Part shown: positions 9,103 through 19,136 of the stretch, one piece after another
Layout: every line of letters begins with the position of its first letter
Position numbering within the stretch: the stretch's first letter is position 1
Source of the DNA: Streptococcus mitis
Lineage (GTDB): Bacteria; Bacillota; Bacilli; Lactobacillales; Streptococcaceae
Length of the DNA stretch: 64,000 nucleotides
NCBI RefSeq assembly: GCF_000722765.2
Contig: NZ_CP028415.1
Location: 626,501 to 690,500, forward strand
Direction of reading: 5' to 3'
Notes under the pieces: generated by a model
What the model saw: the letters and a program-made list of their open reading frames with translations, nothing else
Databases searched by the model: none
What the model was told of the DNA's origin: nothing
Position numbers and translations under genes: made by a program

Positions 9103-9131
9103 TTAACAAGGATTTCGTAGTTTGTTATAAT
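9103..9131 (+). promoter_or_regulatory. Strong extended -10 promoter of the 72-aa gene
   Basis: TTAACA at 9103-9108 and TATAAT at 9126-9131 are 17 bp apart, with a TG dinucleotide at 9123-9124. It starts just after the IS remnant. Confidence 0.75.
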
Positions 9132-9181
9132 GTTGTTGTAAATTATTAAGATTGGTAATCAAAAAATAAAGAGGGAATGTT

Positions 9182-9400
9182 ATGAATAAGAAATATAATA
9201 TAGTTCTATTATTGATGTTTATAGTTTATTTGTTTGGATACTTCTCAATTTCAAAAAATTTAATTCCTATAATGTGTGTGATCCAAGTATTTTTGGTAGA
9301 AAATATATTTAGATTTCGAAATAGAATTATTCAAATAGGTGAAATTTTAATTATTGTTGCTTCTATAATATTATTTATTGATAGTATATTTAGTTTGTAA
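9182..9400 (+). CDS. Small hypothetical membrane protein (72 aa)
   Basis: No family recognised. The protein is almost entirely hydrophobic, with about two to three membrane segments (residues 6-24, 29-42 and 50-70) and an Arg-rich turn FRFRNR near residues 43-48. The base composition is markedly AT-rich compared with the flanking genes, which together with the adjacent IS remnant suggests acquired DNA. It has a strong promoter, an AGAGGGAA ribosome-binding site 4-5 nt before the ATG and its own hairpin terminator, so it is a complete monocistronic unit. Small membrane peptide, toxin or immunity function are all possible; none can be shown. Confidence 0.6.
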   Translation: MNKKYNIVLLLMFIVYLFGYFSISKNLIPIMCVIQVFLVENIFRFRNRIIQIGEILIIVASIILFIDSIFSL

Positions 9401-9432
9401 TAATAGACTCAGCAAAAGGCTTTAAAATCAGG

Positions 9433-9478
9433 AAAACGCATAATACCAGGTGTATAAAAACTTGATATTATGCGTTTT
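9433..9478. terminator. Bidirectional terminator
   Basis: A perfect 13-bp inverted repeat AAAACGCATAATA / TATTATGCGTTTT (9433-9445 and 9466-9478) with T-rich flanks on both strands lies between the small membrane gene and the convergent ltaS-type gene. Confidence 0.85.
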
Positions 9479-9536
9479 ATTTATGGGAAGATTGACTCCA
9501 TTTTCTCTTGAAATTGGGTTATTGCCTAATTCCTTT

Positions 9537-11687
9537 TTATTGTGATTTTGATTCGGTTTCGGCAGACTCGGGGTGTAGTTCTTGATAACTTGGTGCTTTG
9601 AAAAGATCAGTACTGGTTTTACCTTGTCGTTGGCTAAAGAGACTAGTTGATTGACTACCTTTTTCCTGCTCAATCTTTTGCAGAATCGGTAAGGAATTGA
9701 GGTAAGAAATAGTTTCAGTATCAACTGTTCCAAGATGATCTGCTTGGTAAAAACGTATTAAATCACCAGTTTGAATTTGGTCGCTGATTTTCAGTTGTTG
9801 ACTGGCTGCCTGACGAACGCTTTCCAGTTCAGTCTGAGCTTGTTCATCAAGATTGCTGATTTCAAGATCACTTTCAGTGTAGTAGGTTCGTCCGTCATAA
9901 CTGGTGTATTTAGGTGTGACGAAGGAATTGGCAGTCCGAAAGGCAACGATTTCTTGATGGTCTGGTGATAGGAGGTCTTGTCCTACTTGAAGGAAGGAAT
10001 TGGAATCAATACCGAGGAGGTGTTCGAGAGTCGGTAAGATATCGATTTGTCCACCATAGGTATTGATGATTTGCCCCTTTTCATATCCAGGCATGAACAC
10101 CATAAAAGGCACTCGTTGCAACATGGCATTATCGTAATTCGACCAGTTCTCAGAAGTCTTGCCAATCAAGGGTGCCAAGTCAGGATTGCGGGAATTGGAA
10201 ATTCCATAATGGTCTCCGTAGATGACGATGATAGAATTTTCATAGAGGCCACTTTCTTTGAGATAGTCAAAGAAAGCCTTGATAGCACTGTCCAGATAGT
10301 TGGCTGTTTGGAAGTAGCCATTGATTGTTTCATCTTTGGTTTTGGCCAAGGGGAAACCAAGCTCATCGCCCGTCAGATTGCTGGCATAGGGATAGTGATT
10401 GGACACCGTGATATACTTGGCATAAAAAGGCTGTTGCAAGTGCTCCAGATATTGGATAGAATCTTTCATCATGATTTTATCATTTAAACCATATTGGAAA
10501 GAATTGCTACTGTCTTGCTTGGTGAAGTAGGAAGCATCAAAGAAGTATTGGTAGCCCCACTGTTTATAGGTTGTATTTCGATTCCAGAAGGTCCCGATAT
10601 TACCGTGAAAGACTGCACTTGATTGGTAGCCATTTTTCGATAGGATAAAAGGAGCGGCTTGCTGGGTATTGTTACCTCCATAGTTGACCATGAAAGAGCC
10701 TTGGTCAAGTCCAAACAAACCGGTTTCTAGCATGGTTTCTGCATCTGACGTCTTACCAGCCTTAACTTGGTTAAAGATATTCGAAAAGGCTAGGGTTGCT
10801 TGCGAATGGTAGAGGGAATTAAGGAAGGGAGTGACTTCATGCTCAGTTCCATCTATGTTGAGTTTATAGTCAAGCAGGAATTGCTGGAAACTCTCCAAGT
10901 GAAGATAAATCACATTTTTCCCTTTGGCTAATCCAAAATAGTCTGGATTGGGCTTAGCAGAATGTTCTTGAATATAGTCTGTAATGGGTTGAAGGTCAGT
11001 CTCAGAAGCCTTAGCACGTTCTTTGTTGGCGCTGTATGATTGGTTGGCACTATAACCTAAAAAGGCTGGCAAACTGAGGGCACGGACAATATAATAATTG
11101 GAAAATCCTCGCGATAGGAGATCGGGACGCTCGATTTCAGCCAAGAAAAGATTAGCTGAAAAGAGCAGGGCTGAGAGAGCAGTGATGGCAACACTCGAGC
11201 GGAATTTGAAAGGTCTCCTATCCAAATGGATGAATTTTTTATAGAAAAGGAAAGCTAGCAATGGGAAATCCATAAAATAGACAAAATCCCAAAGACGCAG
11301 TAATTCTAGTTCCGCAGTACCAACAGATACCTTGCTGACCACTTTCATGGTATTAGCCGTGATAAAGTCACTAAATTCTCGATAGTAAAAGACATTAGAA
11401 TAGAGCCAAATGAATAAAAGACTATAAATAGCTATGCTAAGACTGTAAAAGACCTTGGTTGAGCGAGCATAGAGGGCTAGAGCCAGCAGGAGGAGTCCCA
11501 AAGGAAGGGGGTTGAAAAAGGCGATAAAGGCAAGGTAATTTCCTTGCAGCTTGCCCAATTGAATATCTAAATTGAAGTCAACGGTATAGGCTAATAAGGT
11601 TTTGAGCCAATAGAGGATTAAATGGGTTAGGACAAAACCCAGTCTGGTACCGATGGCTTTTTGGATTTTGTTAAAATTGATTCTCAC
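9537..11687 (-). CDS. ltaS: LtaS-type glycerolphosphate transferase (sulfatase fold)
   Basis: A 716-residue membrane enzyme of the lipoteichoic acid synthase/phosphoglycerol transferase family, which adds glycerolphosphate from phosphatidylglycerol outside the membrane. Five membrane segments occupy about residues 1-200. The extracellular sulfatase-like domain carries the family's metal and catalytic residues: Glu in IYLHLESFQ (near 265), the nucleophile Thr in GKTSDAE (near 312), and Asp-His in YGDHYGIS (near 492). A GTG start at 11687 is chosen because AGGAAG lies 7 nt upstream and a promoter (TTTACT-17-TATACT) precedes it; the longer reading frame to 11753 would begin inside the promoter. 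The low-complexity tail after residue 690 is Ser/Glu-rich. Confidence 0.85.
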   Translation of the reverse strand: MRINFNKIQKAIGTRLGFVLTHLILYWLKTLLAYTVDFNLDIQLGKLQGNYLAFIAFFNPLPLGLLLLALALYARSTKVFYSLSIAIYSLLFIWLYSNVFYYREFSDFITANTMKVVSKVSVGTAELELLRLWDFVYFMDFPLLAFLFYKKFIHLDRRPFKFRSSVAITALSALLFSANLFLAEIERPDLLSRGFSNYYIVRALSLPAFLGYSANQSYSANKERAKASETDLQPITDYIQEHSAKPNPDYFGLAKGKNVIYLHLESFQQFLLDYKLNIDGTEHEVTPFLNSLYHSQATLAFSNIFNQVKAGKTSDAETMLETGLFGLDQGSFMVNYGGNNTQQAAPFILSKNGYQSSAVFHGNIGTFWNRNTTYKQWGYQYFFDASYFTKQDSSNSFQYGLNDKIMMKDSIQYLEHLQQPFYAKYITVSNHYPYASNLTGDELGFPLAKTKDETINGYFQTANYLDSAIKAFFDYLKESGLYENSIIVIYGDHYGISNSRNPDLAPLIGKTSENWSNYDNAMLQRVPFMVFMPGYEKGQIINTYGGQIDILPTLEHLLGIDSNSFLQVGQDLLSPDHQEIVAFRTANSFVTPKYTSYDGRTYYTESDLEISNLDEQAQTELESVRQAASQQLKISDQIQTGDLIRFYQADHLGTVDTETISYLNSLPILQKIEQEKGSQSTSLFSQRQGKTSTDLFKAPSYQELHPESAETESKSQ

Positions 11688-11717
11688 ACAATTACTTCCT
11701 AAGTTTTTATTAGTATT

Positions 11718-11746
11718 AGTATACCATTTTTTAAAACTAGAGTAAA
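11718..11746 (-). promoter_or_regulatory. Promoter of the ltaS-type gene
   Basis: Minus-strand TTTACT (11746-11741), 17-bp spacer and TATACT (11723-11718), with an extended TG before the -10. Confidence 0.7.
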
Positions 11747-11767
11747 AAAGCAAGGGTAGCTTCTTTT

Positions 11768-11796
11768 TTGAGAATTGTCACAAAATTTGCTATAAT
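11768..11796 (+). promoter_or_regulatory. Promoter of the rlmI-like/aro operon
   Basis: TTGAGA at 11768-11773, a 17-bp spacer and TATAAT at 11791-11796, with TG at 11788-11789. The A of the ATG at 11804 is 8 bases after the -10, so transcription should begin at or next to the start codon. Confidence 0.75.
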
Positions 11797-11803
11797 AGTG
11801 ACT

Positions 11804-12967
11804 ATGAATAGAATAAGAGTCAGCAAAAGGGTTGAAAAGAAGCTCGCTAAAGGACTAGTTTTACTAGAAGCTAGCGACCTTGAGAATGTCAATCTTAAGG
11901 ATCAGGAAGTAGAAGTCTATCGTCAAGAAGGCGCCTTTCTTGGGACTGCTTACCTTTCTCAGCAAAACAAGGGCTTGGGCTGGTTTGTGAGCACAGACAA
12001 GGTGACCTTTAATCAAGCTTTCTTTGAAACGCTGTTTAGACAAGCTAAAGAAAAGAGAGAAGCCTACTATCAAGATGATTTGACAACTGCCTTTCGTCTC
12101 TTCAACCAAGAGGGAGATGGTTTTGGCGGTCTGACAGTGGACCTTTATGGCGACTATGCTGTCTTTTCTTGGTATAACTCTTATGTTTATCAGATTCGCA
12201 AGGTTATCTCAGAAGCTTTTAGACAGGTTTTTCCTGAGATTTTAGGAGCCTATGAGAAGATCCGTTTTAAGGGTTTGGACTATGAATCTGCCCATGTCTA
12301 TGGTCAAGAAGCACCTGACTTTTTCACTGTTTTAGAAAATGGTGTCTTGTATCAAGTCTTTATGAACGATGGCTTGATGACAGGGATTTTCCTAGACCAG
12401 CACGAGGTTCGTGGTAGTCTAGTTGATGGATTGGCTATGGGCAAATCTTTGCTCAATATGTTTTCCTACACAGCAGCCTTTTCAGTGGTTGCGGCCATGG
12501 GAGGAGCAAGTCAGACTACTTCGGTTGACCTAGCTAAACGTTCACGAGAATTGTCTCAAGCGCATTTTCAGGCAAATGGAATCAGCACAGACGACCATCG
12601 TTTTATAGTCATGGATGTTTTTGAGTATTTCAAGTATGCTAAGCGAAAAGGCTTGACTTACGATGTGATTGTCCTAGATCCTCCTAGCTTTGCTCGGAAT
12701 AAAAAACAAACGTTCTCTGTGGCCAAGGATTATCACAAGTTGATTTCCCAGAGTCTTGAGATTTTAAATCCGGAAGGGATTATTATTGCCAGCACCAATG
12801 CTGCCAATGTATCCCGCCAGAAATTTACAGAACAAATTGATAAAGGCTTTGCAGGAAGAAGTTACCAGATTTTAAATAAATACGGTCTTCCAGCAGATTT
12901 CGCCTATAATAAAAAAGATGAAAGTAGTAATTACCTCAAGGTGATTAGTATGAAGGTTAGTAAATGA
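11804..12967 (+). CDS. RlmI-family rRNA cytosine methyltransferase
   Basis: A 387-residue class I SAM-dependent methyltransferase of the RlmI/YccW family, which methylate C5 of a cytosine in 23S rRNA. An N-terminal PUA-like domain (about 1-75) precedes the Rossmann domain, which shows the SAM motif [15 protein letters not shown] and the catalytic motif [12 protein letters not shown]. No Shine-Dalgarno sequence is present, and the promoter places the transcript start on the ATG, so the mRNA appears leaderless. An ATG in frame at 11768 would lie within the -35 box and is rejected. The stop overlaps aroD as ATGA. It heads the shikimate operon. The exact rRNA target is inferred from the family only. 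Confidence 0.82.
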   Translation: MNRIRVSKRVEKKLAKGLVLLEASDLENVNLKDQEVEVYRQEGAFLGTAYLSQQNKGLGWFVSTDKVTFNQAFFETLFRQAKEKREAYYQDDLTTAFRLFNQEGDGFGGLTVDLYGDYAVFSWYNSYVYQIRKVISEAFRQVFPEILGAYEKIRFKGLDYESAHVYGQEAPDFFTVLENGVLYQVFMNDGLMTGIFLDQHEVRGSLVDGLAMGKSLLNMFSYTAAFSVVAAMGGASQTTSVDLAKRSRELSQAHFQANGISTDDHRFIVMDVFEYFKYAKRKGLTYDVIVLDPPSFARNKKQTFSVAKDYHKLISQSLEILNPEGIIIASTNAANVSRQKFTEQIDKGFAGRSYQILNKYGLPADFAYNKKDESSNYLKVISMKVSK

Positions 12968-13641
12968 AATTAATCGTTTCAGTAATGCCAAGAAGTTTAG
13001 AGGAGGCTCAGGCTCTGGACGCCACGAGGTACCTGGATGCCGACATCATTGAATGGCGTGCCGACTATCTGCCTAAAGAAGTGATTTTGCAGGTGGCTCC
13101 AGCTATTTTTGAAAAATTCGCAGGTCGTGAGTTGGTTTTCACGCTACGAACTCGCTCTGAGGGGGGAGAAATCGACCTTTCTCCAGAAGAATATATCCAT
13201 CTAATCAAGGAAGTGGCGCAACTCTATCAACCAGACTATATTGATTTTGAGTACTATAGCTACAAGGATGTTTTTGAAGAAATGCTGGACTTCCCAAATC
13301 TCGTTTTGAGTTACCACAATTTCCAAGAAACACCTGAAAATATGATGGAAATCTTGTCAGAGTTGACGAGCTTAAATCCAAAACTTGTCAAGGTTGCGGT
13401 GATGGCTCACACGGAGCAGGATGTGCTAGACTTGATGAACTATACACGAGGCTTTAAAACCCTCAATCCTGAACAGGAATATGTGACCATTTCTATGGGT
13501 AAGGTGGGCAAGGTCTCTCGTATCACTGCGGATGTGACGGGTTCGAGCTGGTCCTTTGCCAGTCTGGATGAGGCTAGTGCCCCAGGTCAGATTTCCTTAG
13601 CTAACATGAAAAAAATTCGGGAGATTTTGGATGAAGCTTGA
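12964..13641 (+). CDS. aroD: 3-dehydroquinate dehydratase, type I
   Basis: Third enzyme of the shikimate pathway, converting 3-dehydroquinate to 3-dehydroshikimate through a Schiff base. At 225 residues it is the usual size of the class I enzyme. Visible features are IVSVMPRS at the N-terminus, DIIEWRADY, the active-site His in SYHNF and the Schiff-base Lys in LVKVAVMAH (near residue 143). It starts in an ATGA overlap with the methyltransferase gene and overlaps aroE by 11 bases, so translation of all three is coupled. Confidence 0.96.
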   Translation: MKLIVSVMPRSLEEAQALDATRYLDADIIEWRADYLPKEVILQVAPAIFEKFAGRELVFTLRTRSEGGEIDLSPEEYIHLIKEVAQLYQPDYIDFEYYSYKDVFEEMLDFPNLVLSYHNFQETPENMMEILSELTSLNPKLVKVAVMAHTEQDVLDLMNYTRGFKTLNPEQEYVTISMGKVGKVSRITADVTGSSWSFASLDEASAPGQISLANMKKIREILDEA

Positions 13642-14485
13642 TGGCTATACACGTTTAGCTGCCGTTGTTGCCAATCCTATTAAGCATTCTATTTCCCCCT
13701 TTATCCACAATAGGGCCTTTGAGGCGACAGCTACCAATGGTGCTTACGTGGCTTGGGAGATTGAAGCGGGTGACTTGGCAGAAACAGTGGCCAATATTCG
13801 TCGCTACCAGATGTTTGGAATTAACCTTTCTATGCCCTATAAGGAGCAGGTGATCCCTTATTTGGATGGACTGAGCGATGAAGCACGCTTGATTGGTGCG
13901 GTTAATACGGTTGTCAGTGAGAATGGCAATTTAATTGGATATAATACAGATGGCAAGGGATTTTTTAAGAGCTTGCCTTCTTTTACAATTTCAGGTAAAA
14001 AGATGACCCTGCTGGGTGCAGGTGGTGCGGCTAAGTCTATCTTGGCACAGGCTATTTTGGACGGAGTCAGTCAGATTTCGGTCTTTGTTCGTTCCGTTTC
14101 TATGGAAAAAACAAGACCTTACCTAGACAAGTTACAGGAGCAGACAGGCTTTAAGGTGGACTTGTATGCTTTAGAAGATGTTTCTGAACTGCAAGCAAGG
14201 ATTGCCGAGTCGGATTTACTTGTCAATGCGACAAGTGTAGGGATGGATGGTCAATCATCTCCAGTTCCTGAAAACATTGTCCTACCAGAAACTCTTTTAG
14301 TAGCAGATATCATTTACCAACCCTTTGAAACACCATTTTTGAAATGGGCTAGGAGGCAGGGCAATCCAGCGGTCAACGGTCTGGGAATGTTGCTCTATCA
14401 AGCTGCAGAAGCTTTTCAACTCTGGACAGGCAAGGAAATGCCAACAGAAGAGATTTGGCAGTCCTTAACAGAAAAATACCAATAA
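13631..14485 (+). CDS. aroE: Shikimate dehydrogenase
   Basis: NADP-dependent reduction of 3-dehydroshikimate to shikimate. The 284-residue protein has the substrate motif [11 protein letters not shown], the catalytic Lys in [10 protein letters not shown] (near residue 70), the Asp in GYNTDGKGF, and the nucleotide-binding GAGGAAKSI, followed by a C-terminal [19 protein letters not shown] segment. The ATG lies inside the end of aroD (11-base overlap), with GGGAGAT upstream within aroD. Confidence 0.96.
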   Translation: MKLDGYTRLAAVVANPIKHSISPFIHNRAFEATATNGAYVAWEIEAGDLAETVANIRRYQMFGINLSMPYKEQVIPYLDGLSDEARLIGAVNTVVSENGNLIGYNTDGKGFFKSLPSFTISGKKMTLLGAGGAAKSILAQAILDGVSQISVFVRSVSMEKTRPYLDKLQEQTGFKVDLYALEDVSELQARIAESDLLVNATSVGMDGQSSPVPENIVLPETLLVADIIYQPFETPFLKWARRQGNPAVNGLGMLLYQAAEAFQLWTGKEMPTEEIWQSLTEKYQ

Positions 14486-14503
14486 AGAAAGGGAGATTCT
14501 CCT

Positions 14504-15571
14504 ATGAAAATCAGAATCGATATTCCTCATCATCCTTATGATATTCAGATTGAAAAAGGTTGTCTGGCTCAGGCTGGTCAATGGTTGCGAGAACTCTGGC
14601 AACCACAAAAGGTAGTCATTGTGACAGATAACCATGTAGCTTCTCTTTATGCAGAGAAGGTCAAGCTCAGCCTAGAAGATGCTGGTTTTCAGGTAGCAGT
14701 TTTTGACTTTTTAGAAGGCGAAGAAAGAAAGAATTTAACTACTGTCCAGAAAGTCTATGAATTTTTAGTCAAGCAAGGTCTGACACGTAGCGATGGAATC
14801 GTGGCTCTTGGTGGCGGTGTCGTTGGGGACCTGGCTGGTTTTGTAGCCTCTACCTATATGCGGGGTATTCATTTTGTTCAGATTCCGACTAGTTTGACAG
14901 CCCAAGTGGATTCTTCTATCGGTGGAAAGACAGGCGTCAATACTCCATTTGCTAAAAATATGGTGGGTACCTTTGCCCAACCAGATGGGGTTCTGATTGA
15001 TCCACTTGTCCTTGAAACACTTGGAAAGAGAGAGTTGATTGAAGGAATGGGTGAGGTCATCAAGTATGGCTTGATTGAGGATCCAGAACTGTGGAAAATT
15101 TTGACGGAGCTGGATGGTTCTGTAGAGGGCATTCTGGAACATGCAGAGACCTTGATTGAACATTCTTGTCAGGTCAAGCGCAAGATGGTGGTTGAGGATG
15201 AATTGGACAATGGTGTCCGCCTTTACCTCAATTTTGGGCACACTATTGGTCATGCTATTGAAGCAACAGCTGGTTATGGGAAAGTCATGCATGGAGAAGC
15301 TGTGGCTATGGGTATGGTACAGATTTCCAAAGTTGCTGAGGAAAAAGGTCTCATGCCAGCTGGCATTACTCAATCTATCACAGAGATGTGTCAGAAATTT
15401 GGACTACCTGTTGACTATGAAAACTGGGATGTTGATAAGCTTTATCAGGCTTTGACTCATGACAAGAAAGCGCGTGGCAATACCTTGAAATTGGTCTTGG
15501 TGCCAGAGCTCGGTTCAGCGACTATTCACTCAGTTTCTCTGGAAGAGATGAAAGACTACTTGGTAAAATAA
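14504..15571 (+). CDS. aroB: 3-dehydroquinate synthase
   Basis: Second shikimate-pathway step, cyclising DAHP to 3-dehydroquinate with NAD and a divalent metal. The 355-residue protein shows the conserved [19 protein letters not shown] motif, [19 protein letters not shown], and metal ligands in GEVIKYG and the [12 protein letters not shown] and [10 protein letters not shown] regions. AAAGGGAGA precedes the ATG. Spacing to aroE is 18 nt and to aroC 9 nt. Confidence 0.96.
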   Translation: MKIRIDIPHHPYDIQIEKGCLAQAGQWLRELWQPQKVVIVTDNHVASLYAEKVKLSLEDAGFQVAVFDFLEGEERKNLTTVQKVYEFLVKQGLTRSDGIVALGGGVVGDLAGFVASTYMRGIHFVQIPTSLTAQVDSSIGGKTGVNTPFAKNMVGTFAQPDGVLIDPLVLETLGKRELIEGMGEVIKYGLIEDPELWKILTELDGSVEGILEHAETLIEHSCQVKRKMVVEDELDNGVRLYLNFGHTIGHAIEATAGYGKVMHGEAVAMGMVQISKVAEEKGLMPAGITQSITEMCQKFGLPVDYENWDVDKLYQALTHDKKARGNTLKLVLVPELGSATIHSVSLEEMKDYLVK

Positions 15572-15580
15572 GGAGAGTGT

Positions 15581-16747
15581 ATGAGATATTTAACTGCAGG
15601 AGAATCACACGGCCCCCGTCTGACGGCTATCATTGAGGGAATTCCAGCTGGACTTCCTTTGACAGCAGAGGACATCAATGAGGATTTGAAACGTCGTCAG
15701 GGTGGCTACGGCCGCGGTGGTCGTATGAAGATTGAAAGCGACCAAGTTGTCTTTACTTCGGGTGTTCGCCATGGGAAGACGACAGGGGCTCCTATTACTA
15801 TGGATGTCATCAATAAGGACCACCAAAAATGGCTGGATATCATGTCTGCGGAGGACATTGAAGAGCGCCTTAAAAGCAAACGAAAAATCACCCATCCTCG
15901 CCCAGGTCATGCCGATTTGGTTGGGGGTATCAAGTACCGTTTTGATGATTTAAGAAATTCTTTGGAGCGTTCATCTGCCCGTGAAACCACTATGCGGGTG
16001 GCAGTTGGGGCAGTAGCCAAACGCCTCTTGGCTGAGCTAGATATGGAGATTGCCAACCATGTCGTAGTCTTTGGTGGCAAGGAAATCGATGTTCCTGAGA
16101 ATCTCACAGTTGCTGAGATTAAGGAAAGAGCTGCCCAGTCTGAAGTTTCTATTGTCAACCAAGAAAGAGAACAAGAAATCAAGGACTATATTGACCAAAT
16201 CAAGCGTGACGGTGATACCATCGGTGGGGTTGTGGAAACAGTCGTTGGAGGTGTTCCAGTTGGTCTTGGTTCCTATGTCCAATGGGATAGAAAATTGGAT
16301 GCGAGATTGGCCCAAGCAGTTGTCTCTATCAATGCCTTTAAAGGGGTGGAATTTGGTCTTGGCTTTGAAGCTGGTTATCGTAAAGGCAGCCAAGTCATGG
16401 ATGAAATTCTCTGGTCTGAAGAAGACGGTTATACCCGCCGTACCAACAATCTGGGCGGCTTTGAAGGTGGTATGACTAATGGGCAACCTATTGTTGTTCG
16501 TGGCGTCATGAAACCTATTCCTACTCTTTATAAACCTCTTATGAGTGTGGATATCGAAACCCATGAACCCTACAAGGCAACAGTTGAAAGAAGTGATCCG
16601 ACTGCTCTTCCAGCTGCAGGTGTAGTTATGGAAGCTGTTGTGGCAACGGTTCTGGCACAAGAAATCCTCGAAAAATTCTCATCAGACAATCTAGAGGAAT
16701 TAAAAGAAGCGGTAGCCAAACATCGAGAATATACAAAGAACTATTAA
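15581..16747 (+). CDS. aroC: Chorismate synthase
   Basis: Final common step to chorismate, an FMN-dependent anti-elimination. The 388-residue protein carries the signature GESHGP at the start, [15 protein letters not shown], the SSARET segment and [25 protein letters not shown] near the C-terminus. AAGGAGAG lies before the start. It shares the operon with aroB upstream and tyrA downstream. Confidence 0.97.
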   Translation: MRYLTAGESHGPRLTAIIEGIPAGLPLTAEDINEDLKRRQGGYGRGGRMKIESDQVVFTSGVRHGKTTGAPITMDVINKDHQKWLDIMSAEDIEERLKSKRKITHPRPGHADLVGGIKYRFDDLRNSLERSSARETTMRVAVGAVAKRLLAELDMEIANHVVVFGGKEIDVPENLTVAEIKERAAQSEVSIVNQEREQEIKDYIDQIKRDGDTIGGVVETVVGGVPVGLGSYVQWDRKLDARLAQAVVSINAFKGVEFGLGFEAGYRKGSQVMDEILWSEEDGYTRRTNNLGGFEGGMTNGQPIVVRGVMKPIPTLYKPLMSVDIETHEPYKATVERSDPTALPAAGVVMEAVVATVLAQEILEKFSSDNLEELKEAVAKHREYTKNY

Positions 16748-16756
16748 GGAGTTCCT

Positions 16757-17860
16757 ATGGCAAAAACAGTCTATATCGCGGGCCTTGGATTGATTGGTGC
16801 CTCTATGGCCCTTGGTATCAAACGCGATCATCCAGATTATGAAATTTTAGGTTATAATCGCAGTCAAGCTTCGAGAGATATCGCCTTGAAAGAAGGCATG
16901 ATTGACCGTGCAACAGATGATTTTGCCAGTTTTGCTCCTTTGGCAGATATCATCGTCCTCAGCTTGCCAATCAAGCAAACCATTGATTTCATTAAGGAGT
17001 TGGCTAACTTGGACTTGAAAGAAGGCGTGATTATTTCAGATGCTGGTTCGACCAAGTCAGCTATTGTGGATGCGGCGGAGCAATATTTGGCTGGCAAACC
17101 TGTTCGCTTCGTCGGAGCCCATCCTATGGCTGGTAGTCACAAGACAGGGGCTGCTTCTGCGGATGTCAATCTTTTTGAAAATGCCTATTATATCTTTACA
17201 CCTTCGAGCCTGACAAGTCCTGACACGCTTGAGGAAATGAAGGATTTGCTTTCAGGTCTTCACGCTCGTTTTATCGAGATTGATGCCAAGGAGCATGATC
17301 GTGTCACTTCTCAGATTAGCCATTTTCCTCATATTCTGGCTTCTAGTCTCATGGAACAGACCGCGGTCTATGCTCAAGAACATGAGATGGCAAGGCGCTT
17401 TGCGGCAGGTGGTTTTCGAGATATGACTCGGATTGCGGAAAGCGAGCCAGGTATGTGGACGTCCATTCTCTTGTCCAATCGTGAGACTATTCTAGACCGC
17501 ATTGAGGATTTCAAGGAACGTTTAGATGAGGTTGGACAAGCCATCAGCAAGGGAGATGAAGAGCAAATCTGGAACTTTTTCAACCAAGCGCGTGAGCAAC
17601 GTCAGGCCATGGAAATCCATAAGCGTGGTGGTGTGGATAGCTCTTATGATCTCTATGTTGACGTTCCCGATGAAGAAGATGTTATTTTACGAATCTTGGA
17701 ATTGCTACGTGGAACTTCCTTGGTTAATATTCATATCAATGAGGAAAACCGTGAAGATATTCACGGGATTCTACAAATTTCATTTAAAAATGCTCAAGAC
17801 TTGGAACGAGCCGAGCAGCTAATAACAGAAAATACCGACTACACAGTCGTTATCAAATAA
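16757..17860 (+). CDS. tyrA: Prephenate dehydrogenase with ACT domain
   Basis: Commits prephenate to tyrosine. The 367-residue protein begins with the NAD-binding [10 protein letters not shown] motif, has the catalytic His in [11 protein letters not shown] and the [11 protein letters not shown] segment, and ends in a regulatory ACT domain (about residues 295-367, starting [13 protein letters not shown]). AAGGAG sits 5 nt before the ATG. It follows aroC by 9 bases. Confidence 0.94.
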   Translation: MAKTVYIAGLGLIGASMALGIKRDHPDYEILGYNRSQASRDIALKEGMIDRATDDFASFAPLADIIVLSLPIKQTIDFIKELANLDLKEGVIISDAGSTKSAIVDAAEQYLAGKPVRFVGAHPMAGSHKTGAASADVNLFENAYYIFTPSSLTSPDTLEEMKDLLSGLHARFIEIDAKEHDRVTSQISHFPHILASSLMEQTAVYAQEHEMARRFAAGGFRDMTRIAESEPGMWTSILLSNRETILDRIEDFKERLDEVGQAISKGDEEQIWNFFNQAREQRQAMEIHKRGGVDSSYDLYVDVPDEEDVILRILELLRGTSLVNIHINEENREDIHGILQISFKNAQDLERAEQLITENTDYTVVIK

Positions 17861-17870
17861 GGAGAAAATC

Positions 17871-18209
17871 ATGTCAAATATTTACGATAGTGCAAACGAA
17901 CTTAGTCGCGGTCTACGCGAATTACCAGAATACAAGGCTGTTAAAGCAGCTAAAGATGCTATTTCAGCAGATGCTGAGGCAAGCAAAATTTTTACAGAAT
18001 ATGTTGCCTTCCAAGAGGAAATTCAAAGACTAGCACATACAGGTCAAATGCCAGACGCATCCTTTCAAGCGAAAATGGAAGGCTTTGGTAAACAGATTCA
18101 AGGAAATATCCTCTTGTCAGAATTCTTTACCAAGCAACAACAATTGGCAATTTACCTTTCTGACATTGAAAAAATTGTTTTTGAACCAGTTTCAGAATTG
18201 CTAAAATAA
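17871..18209 (+). CDS. YlbF/YmcA family protein
   Basis: A 112-residue, mostly helical protein of the YlbF/YmcA (DUF964) family, small cytoplasmic proteins that in Bacillus form the RicAFT complex influencing RNase Y. Recognised by [29 protein letters not shown] at residues 3-31 and the central [21 protein letters not shown]. Whether the streptococcal protein has the same partner is unknown. It follows tyrA by 10 bases. Its last codons and stop lie within a 19-bp sequence repeated 2.1 kb downstream, and the terminator that probably ended this operon is now beyond the LemA/TPM insertion. Confidence 0.85.
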   Translation: MSNIYDSANELSRGLRELPEYKAVKAAKDAISADAEASKIFTEYVAFQEEIQRLAHTGQMPDASFQAKMEGFGKQIQGNILLSEFFTKQQQLAIYLSDIEKIVFEPVSELLK

Positions 18210-18212
18210 GAA
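18194..18212 (+). repeat. 19-bp direct repeat, left copy
   Basis: AGAATTGCTAAAATAAGAA covers the last codons and stop of the ylbF-like gene and is repeated exactly at 20294-20312, flanking the LemA/TPM pair. Confidence 0.9.
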
Positions 18213-18548
18213 CATTATTTTGTTCATTTTTTATAGGTATTTTTTATATGTATGTTTATCATTGGTAACTACTGTATAAGCTAGAGCTATTAGAATGGCC
18301 TGTTTAATAATTGTGGGAATGAATGTCTTTACTAATAAACAAAATACAAAACAAATTAAATAGGCTATTGAAAATCATAACTATAATACAAAACGAATTT
18401 GAAAGCTTATAACTGTTATTTTCAACTTCAATTGGTAAGTTAGAAATTGTTGATGAGATAATAAATACAAAAAATTATGAGAGAGAATGAAATTTTTATT
18501 ATCGATAAATAGTAGATAAATGATGAACAATAGAAAATAGGAAAAAAT
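18213..18548. other. AT-rich non-coding stretch before the LemA gene
   Basis: About 335 bases with very low GC and no convincing reading frame, terminator or consensus promoter. It is the left part of the inserted segment and presumably carries the LemA/TPM promoter, which I cannot assign. Confidence 0.5.
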
Positions 18549-19118
18549 ATGTCAAAAAAATTAATTGCTCTAATAGGAGTTCCTGTAGGAATTATCTTCA
18601 TCAGTATTATAGTGTTGGCAGGTTCGTACAATAGTCTTGTGAGCAAAGATGAATCTGTGAAACAGGCTAACTCGAAGATTGAAGTGGCACTTCAACGTAG
18701 GGCTGACTTAATTCCAAATGTTGTAAATTCTGTAAAAGGATATATGAAGCACGAAGAAGACATCTTTACAAAGATTGCGGATGCTCGTTCTAAGATTGGC
18801 TCAGGAAATACAGAAACAAAAAATGAAGGGGAGAGCGAATTAACTTCTGCCATTTCTAGATTGCTAGTTGTTCAAGAAAATTATCCTGAGTTAAAAGCTG
18901 ATACACAAGTGTCTTCTCTAATTTCAGAGCTTGAGGGAACTGAAAATCGTTTGTTTGTCGCTCGTAAAGATTATAACGATACTGCAACAGAATATAATAA
19001 GACCATTAGACGTTTTCCTACTAGTGTGATAGCTAGTTTGTTTGGTTTCCAAAGAGCTGAGTTAATTGAAGCAGAGAAAGATGCAAAGGTTGTCCCTAAA
19101 GTCAATTTAACTGATTAG
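18549..19118 (+). CDS. LemA family protein
   Basis: A 189-residue LemA-type protein: one N-terminal membrane segment (about residues 5-26) followed by a helical-bundle domain with the family motifs YNSLVSKDESVKQANSKIE, RADLIPNVVNSVKGYMKHE and ENRLFVARKDYNDTATEYN. The cellular role of LemA proteins is not settled; they are usually encoded beside a TPM-domain protein, as here. AATAGGAAAAAAT precedes the ATG. Genes of this type are not expected inside an aro operon, and the flanking 19-bp repeat marks it as inserted. Confidence 0.9.
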   Translation: MSKKLIALIGVPVGIIFISIIVLAGSYNSLVSKDESVKQANSKIEVALQRRADLIPNVVNSVKGYMKHEEDIFTKIADARSKIGSGNTETKNEGESELTSAISRLLVVQENYPELKADTQVSSLISELEGTENRLFVARKDYNDTATEYNKTIRRFPTSVIASLFGFQRAELIEAEKDAKVVPKVNLTD

Positions 19119-19136
19119 TCTTGTGGGGTATCTCCT

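Noticed and set aside
9428-9733. 101-codon minus-strand frame overlapping the end of the ltaS-type gene
   Set aside because: It overlaps the conserved C-terminal coding region and a perfect terminator, and shows no protein family resemblance.
16037-16660. 207-codon antisense frame within aroC
   Set aside because: It lies fully inside a clearly functional gene, in a region where the codon bias of aroC suppresses antisense stops, and it has no family features or ribosome-binding site. The same applies to 14765-15373 opposite aroB and 3371-3934 opposite alaS.
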